DNA of 44,914 nt, from positions 1-44,914 of the forward strand of contig JALXFN010000119.1 in the NCBI GenBank assembly GCA_027068975.1. Direction: 5' to 3'. Of this stretch, positions 40,523 through 44,914 are shown piece by piece. The DNA comes from Campylobacteraceae bacterium (GTDB taxonomy: Bacteria; Campylobacterota; Campylobacteria; Campylobacterales; Sulfurovaceae). The position numbers and the translations under genes were made by a program. The stretch's first letter is position 1. Every line of letters begins with the position of its first letter. Under the pieces are notes generated by a model. The model was given only the letters and a program-made list of their open reading frames with translations. It was not told the DNA's origin and made no database searches.

Positions 40523-42208
40523 TTACTTCGTCTTTACATCAGACAATGCTGATGCTTTCTCTTTATATTTTTTAGAATTCACCTCATCATCTATAGAGTT
40601 ATAGGTATCAGAAAGAAGCGTATAAAGATTTTCTAAAAGCTCATTGTTATTCTCTTCTCCTACAAAATTCTCTTTTTCAAACTCTACAAATGACTCTAAA
40701 TGGTTAATATACGATTTAACAGCTCCTGTTCTGTTGTTATCAACTCCATAGATATACTTTTTTAAATCATATACATAGTTAAGTAACGCTTCATTGTTTA
40801 GCTCTTTTTCTTCACCATCCTCTGTCTCAACAGCTTTTTTCATATACTCTATAGCTTTTAATTGCCCCTCTAACCCTATTGAGCTATTTATATCAAGTTT
40901 GGCAGCGTTGTTATAAGCTATTGCTATGTATTTATAGTGTGTCTCATACTCATGCTCTAAAAACTCTATATATTTACGGCTGCTCTCTCTGGCTTTCTTT
41001 TTCATGTTTAAAGAGACATAAGCATCTGCTAAGTCTGCATACAATACTTGTAAATCAGAAAAAATATAATCACGATAGTATGCTTCACCCTCACTCTTTT
41101 GTAACTCCTCTTTTTTCAACGCTATAGACTTATTATAGTTTTTTTCATAAGCATTATAATCTTTTTGAGTAAAATAGACCCCTGCTATATCAGAATAAAC
41201 ATCAGATAAACGTTCATAATCATTGACATCATGACTCTCTATATACTTCAAAGAGTAGGTATAATACTCTATTGCCTCTTTAGATTGATTCATCTCTCTA
41301 TAGACATCTGCCATATTGCTGTAGATAAAATTTACATCAAGAGGTTGCTCATCGCTATCGTTAGAGTCCAAGGTTAAAGAAAGTGCTTTTTTATGATACT
41401 CTAAACTTGAGTTATAATCAGAAACTTTAGAATAGCTATCAGCAATACTTAACATCGTATCAATATAATCAAAGGTATAACTTGCATTGTTTTCATACAC
41501 ATCTAACAACTCTTTATGAACCTCTATGGCTTTAAGCTCCTGTTCATCTAACGAGTAAAGAGAGGCTAACTCTTTTTTCTTTGCTATATAATCAATAGAA
41601 CGTTTCTCTTTATAGGGTTCGGCATATTTTAAATACTCTTCTAAGTACTCTATCTGTGCTGTAATGTTATCATCATCTTTTGCCATATCATAAGCATTAT
41701 TGGCTTTTACTATTTTCCCTATAGGTTCATAAATCTCATTCCACATCGCCAAACCTTTAGCGATGTTCTCTTTTTTATTTTTATAGAGTTTAGAGAGTAT
41801 GACAAAATCATCTTGCATTCCTTCATCTGCATAGTAAATACTCATGCCACCTTCCCAAGGATAATTAGTATATATCTCTTTAGCTTTTTCATAATTGCCT
41901 TGTAAAAGATAAGAGTGACCAATATTCATATAAAAATTATTGGTAATCTCTGCTTCAACCTCATCTATATTTTTCTGATAATCACCAGCAAGTAGATAAA
42001 ACCAAGCAGCAGAACCATAATTTTCATTTTTCATATAAACCTCTGCTGTTTGAGTACAATGCTCTTTTACAACATCCAAATTGGGTTTATCTTTTTCTAT
42101 CTCTTTGCTACATGCCTCTTCACGTTTATTGTCAAGCCAAGCTGAACCTCCATAAAAAAAGAGAACCCCCCAAATCAACAATGCTAAAACTATTTTAATG
42201 TATGCCAT
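40523..42208 (-). CDS. Membrane-anchored TPR-repeat protein
   Basis: A 561-residue protein with a single N-terminal membrane segment (about 3-22), then a long helical region with tetratricopeptide repeats; clear units include AIEYYTYSLKYIESH, SLEYHKKALSLTL and AIEVHKELLDVYENN with the GNYEKAKEIY motif near the N-terminus. TPR arrays are protein-binding scaffolds; this one probably faces the periplasm. Function unknown. It is 16 bases upstream of the M19 peptidase gene on the same strand and may be co-transcribed with it. No catalytic domain seen. Confidence 0.82.
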   Translation of the reverse strand: MAYIKIVLALLIWGVLFFYGGSAWLDNKREEACSKEIEKDKPNLDVVKEHCTQTAEVYMKNENYGSAAWFYLLAGDYQKNIDEVEAEITNNFYMNIGHSYLLQGNYEKAKEIYTNYPWEGGMSIYYADEGMQDDFVILSKLYKNKKENIAKGLAMWNEIYEPIGKIVKANNAYDMAKDDDNITAQIEYLEEYLKYAEPYKEKRSIDYIAKKKELASLYSLDEQELKAIEVHKELLDVYENNASYTFDYIDTMLSIADSYSKVSDYNSSLEYHKKALSLTLDSNDSDEQPLDVNFIYSNMADVYREMNQSKEAIEYYTYSLKYIESHDVNDYERLSDVYSDIAGVYFTQKDYNAYEKNYNKSIALKKEELQKSEGEAYYRDYIFSDLQVLYADLADAYVSLNMKKKARESSRKYIEFLEHEYETHYKYIAIAYNNAAKLDINSSIGLEGQLKAIEYMKKAVETEDGEEKELNNEALLNYVYDLKKYIYGVDNNRTGAVKSYINHLESFVEFEKENFVGEENNNELLENLYTLLSDTYNSIDDEVNSKKYKEKASALSDVKTK

Positions 42209-42306
42209 AGATTACTCCCAATAATAAACTTCTTGTATACCCTTATATTTGAAGATATTTTTTAGGGTTAGAAAGAAGTCTAATAATCTATTTTAACGCA
42301 TAAAGA

Positions 42307-43668
42307 CTAAACTGAGCCTTGGTCTATCATAGAATCTGCCACTTTTCTAAAACCTGCAATGTTTGCTCCTGTTACCAAGTCTCCTTCACAATCAAACTCT
42401 ACAGAGGTATCATAAGCTGTTTTAAAAATATTTTGCATAATGGTACGAAGCTTAATGTCTACCTCTTCAAAACTCCACTGTGCCATACTGGCATTTTGGC
42501 TCATCTCTAGTTGTGATGTGGCTACACCACCAGCATTGGCTGCTTTTCCTGGGGCAAAAAGCATCTTACTCTCTCGTATATACTCCAAAGCCTCTGCCGT
42601 TGTTGGCATGTTTGCCCCTTCATTGATAAGTATACAACCATTCTTCTCTAAAACCTTAGCATCTGTAAGGGTCAGCTCATTTTGTGTTGCCGATGGGAAA
42701 GCAATATCACAAGCTATATGCCAAACTGCATGACCATCTGTAGGATAGTGGCTAACAGGAGTATAAATAGCATCGGTGTGTAGAGAGGCATAAGCCTCTA
42801 GTGACTCATGATTTATCTCTTTAATGGCTTTTAATGTCTCCAAATCTATCCCTTTTTCATGATAAATAGTTCCCCTACTATCACTACAACTAATAGGCAA
42901 AGCACCAAACTCATAAAGTTTTTCTATGGTATAAATAGCAACATTACCTGAACCAGAAATAGTACAACGTTTCCCTTTTAAGTCGTTATCATAGGCATTT
43001 AAAAAGTTCTCTGCAAAATAGACAGACCCATAACCAGTTGCCTCTTTTCTAGCTTTTGAGCCACCCCAGTTAAGCCCTTTTCCCGTTAAGACTCCTTCAA
43101 ACTCTCCTGTAAGTTTTTTATATTGCCCAAAGAGGTAACCTATCTCTCTAGCTCCTACTCCTATGTCTCCTGCTGGTACATCTCTTTTATTACCAATATG
43201 CTTGTAGAGTTCTGACATAAATGCTTGACAAAATCGCATAACTTCATTGTCACTTTTTCCTTTTGGGTCAAAGTTAGAACCACCTTTGGCTCCACCTATT
43301 TGAAGACCTGTCAAAGCATTTTTAAATATCTGCTCAAAACCTAAAAACTTTACTATCCCCAAATTTACTGTAGGGTGAAAACGCAAACCACCTTTATAGG
43401 GTCCAATGGCTGAGTTAAACTGTACTCTGTACCCCAAATTGGTTTGAATCTTCCCTACATCATCTACCCAGTTGACACGAAAAATAATGCTTCTCTCAGG
43501 CACAACAATACGTTCCAATATATTCTGTTCTAGGTATCTGCTATCTTCATTTAATAGAGGTCGCAATGAGTAAAGTACCTCCTGTGATGCTTGGTAAAAC
43601 TCATCTTGTCCAGGGCTACACTCTTTTATATAGTCTAATATCTCTTCTATTTTTTTACTGCTTGGCAT
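42307..43668 (-). CDS. gdhA: NADP-specific glutamate dehydrogenase GdhA
   Basis: A 453-residue hexameric GDH that aminates 2-oxoglutarate with ammonium. Substrate-binding PYKGGLRFHPTVNL, GGAKGGSNFDPKGKSD (with catalytic Lys), the Asp of GDIGVGAREIGYLFGQ, the Rossmann loop ISGSGNVAIYTIEKL and the C-terminal NEGANMPTTAEA are all intact. The length and early GSNFDPKGK form fit the small bacterial NADP type. RBS AAGGAAATAAA before the ATG. Single gene with its own promoter region in 43669-43733. Confidence 0.97.
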   Translation of the reverse strand: MPSSKKIEEILDYIKECSPGQDEFYQASQEVLYSLRPLLNEDSRYLEQNILERIVVPERSIIFRVNWVDDVGKIQTNLGYRVQFNSAIGPYKGGLRFHPTVNLGIVKFLGFEQIFKNALTGLQIGGAKGGSNFDPKGKSDNEVMRFCQAFMSELYKHIGNKRDVPAGDIGVGAREIGYLFGQYKKLTGEFEGVLTGKGLNWGGSKARKEATGYGSVYFAENFLNAYDNDLKGKRCTISGSGNVAIYTIEKLYEFGALPISCSDSRGTIYHEKGIDLETLKAIKEINHESLEAYASLHTDAIYTPVSHYPTDGHAVWHIACDIAFPSATQNELTLTDAKVLEKNGCILINEGANMPTTAEALEYIRESKMLFAPGKAANAGGVATSQLEMSQNASMAQWSFEEVDIKLRTIMQNIFKTAYDTSVEFDCEGDLVTGANIAGFRKVADSMIDQGSV

Positions 43669-43733
43669 GTTTTATTTCCTTAAAGTTTTATTAAGGTCGT
43701 ATTTTATCATAATATAGAGGAAGAATATAGAGA

Positions 43734-44914
43734 CTATTCAACTCTCTCCCACTCATACCTAACTAAATTTCGCTCTTTACTGTCAAACTCTACACCAATA
43801 ATATAGATTTCATTATACCCCTGCATATATTTAGCCTGATAGTTCTTCTCTTTTATCTGCTCCAAAGCTCCACTCTTGTCAACCTTGAACTCAAAAATGT
43901 AAACCTTATCATCAATAAAAACACTCAAATCCATTCGACCATCATTAGTAACATCTTCTGCTATAATCTTATCAAACCCTGCTCCTGCAAAGTAAGCATA
44001 AACCACACTAGCATAAAACCCCTCGTAGTTTTGAATGTCGTTTGAGGTAAAATTGTTGTAGGCTATAGAGGCAAAAAGAGCTTTTAGTGTAACCTCTAAC
44101 TCCTCTAAGTTTGCCTCTTCTAAAGTATCTATAAGCCCATTTTGAATTTTTCCTTTTTGATACATGCTTCTTGTAAAATAGTTAAGTAGATAGTTGTTAA
44201 AACTCATTTTTGTCTCTAGGTTTGGGTAGCTTAACTCATACGCTATACGATTGCGACGGATTATCTGCTCTTTAATGGTTAAGTACCCTGCTTGAAACAT
44301 TACCGTCTCTAAGTTAATGGCTTCTATGTCAAAGCTCTCTATTAGCTCTTTTCCTACTCTTAAATTTTCAAACTCTACCAAATTGTAGTTCTCTTGTTTA
44401 AAGAGTTTAATTAAAAAGCTTGGTGTTCCTGTGTTGAACCAATAGTTGTCAAAAAGAAAATCGTTCTTAATAAAAAGCAAAATATCAAAAGGGTTATAAA
44501 CTTTGTCACTTAAAAAGTTATAACCATTGTACCACTCTTTTAACTTCTCTAAATCTACACCATCAAGATAGGGAAGAAATGAACTCTCTACATCATTTTG
44601 GGTATATCCACAGATTGTTCCAAACGCTGGTGTTAAACTAATATCTTCTAAGTTATTTAATCCACTAAATATACTCGCTTTAGAAAATTTACTCACCCCT
44701 GTTAAAAAGGCGAATTTTATGTATCGGTCATTATCTTTTATTTGAGTATAGAGTCTTTTTACTATCTCTCTACAATCTTTAGCCACCTCTATTTGGTCGA
44801 TGTTGTCCAAAATGGGTTTGTCGTACTCATCTATCAAAACAACCACAGGTTTTTGATACTTTTCATAAGCACTCTTAATTAAGTCACTAAAGCAGATAGC
44901 ATAATCTTCTGTAT
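43734..44914 (-). CDS. AAA-ATPase-like plus PD-(D/E)XK protein (DUF1703 type), 5' end outside window
   Basis: At least 393 residues; the frame stays open through the right window edge, so the N-terminus with the Walker A is missing here. The visible part holds the Walker B VVVLIDEYDKPILDNI, then LTGVSKFSKASIFSGLNNLEDISL (sensor region typical of AAA-ATPase_like/PF09820), WYNGYNF, and at the C-terminus a PD-(D/E)XK nuclease-like domain: DGRMDLSVFIDDKVYIFEFKVDKS (Asp...Glu-x-Lys). Such proteins occur in many, often expanding, copies in bacteria; mobile or defence roles are proposed but not shown. No other gene lies beside it on the left; gdhA is 65 bases away. Confidence 0.9.
   Translation of the reverse strand, partial: TEDYAICFSDLIKSAYEKYQKPVVVLIDEYDKPILDNIDQIEVAKDCREIVKRLYTQIKDNDRYIKFAFLTGVSKFSKASIFSGLNNLEDISLTPAFGTICGYTQNDVESSFLPYLDGVDLEKLKEWYNGYNFLSDKVYNPFDILLFIKNDFLFDNYWFNTGTPSFLIKLFKQENYNLVEFENLRVGKELIESFDIEAINLETVMFQAGYLTIKEQIIRRNRIAYELSYPNLETKMSFNNYLLNYFTRSMYQKGKIQNGLIDTLEEANLEELEVTLKALFASIAYNNFTSNDIQNYEGFYASVVYAYFAGAGFDKIIAEDVTNDGRMDLSVFIDDKVYIFEFKVDKSGALEQIKEKNYQAKYMQGYNEIYIIGVEFDSKERNLVRYEWERVE

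Overview
The window looks like chromosomal DNA from a Campylobacterota (Epsilonproteobacteria) bacterium, probably Sulfurovum- or Sulfurimonas-like. Grounds: strong A/T bias; promoters with a T-rich extended -10 and poor -35; a Campylobacter-type dimeric dUTPase; a Suv3-like helicase; AcnB; a class II aldolase-like gene divergent from rsmH; and the pairs polyprenyl synthase-hemA and yidC-jag-mnmE. The genus is inferred from gene content only. No gene-free stretch exceeds about 300 bases.

Layout. 1-4.4 kb: orphan RHH protein, a small unknown protein, an L,D-transpeptidase-like lipoprotein, an NhaC-type antiporter and a repeat-built peptidoglycan-binding protein. 4.4-9.4 kb: class II aldolase-like gene, rsmH, an FtsL-like protein and a large RND permease. 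9.4-16.2 kb: accessory island with a RelE-type toxin-antitoxin pair, a tightly packed three-gene unit (Snf2/RapA-like ATPase, six-zinc-finger protein with an HNH-like C-terminus, probable ADP-ribosyltransferase-fold protein), a broken brnT remnant with intact brnA, and a paired inverted REP element. 16.2-23.1 kb: DUF2237 protein, cytochrome c, ispB-like gene, hemA, Suv3-like helicase, DUF3298 protein. 23.2-28.5 kb: rpmH, rnpA (no ATG/GTG/TTG start), yidC, jag, mnmE and a lipoprotein. 28.5-37.3 kb: dUTPase, gatB, an outer-membrane beta-barrel candidate, acnB, ftsK. 37.4-44.9 kb: HU, tRNA-Leu(CAA), the overlapping operon ubiX-coaD-tmk, an M19 dipeptidase, a TPR protein, gdhA and an edge-truncated AAA/PD-(D/E)XK protein.

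The housekeeping genes cover ribosome and rRNA maturation, tRNA modification and charging, membrane insertion, heme and prenyl-chain synthesis, the TCA cycle, nitrogen assimilation, CoA and dTTP supply, and chromosome segregation.

The best candidate for an undescribed system is the three-gene unit at 10109-15604. It combines an ATP-driven nucleic-acid translocase, a multi-finger nucleic-acid binder and a probable ADP-ribosyl-transferring effector. Its genes overlap or nearly touch, it follows a toxin-antitoxin pair, and it ends about 15 bases before a 5'-truncated, frameshifted brnT. That context fits a mobile defence module; the function is inferred. A second notable signal is a scattered family of GTAG-footed hairpins (REP-like) at about 2901, 16018/16126, 30784 (degenerate) and 37937.
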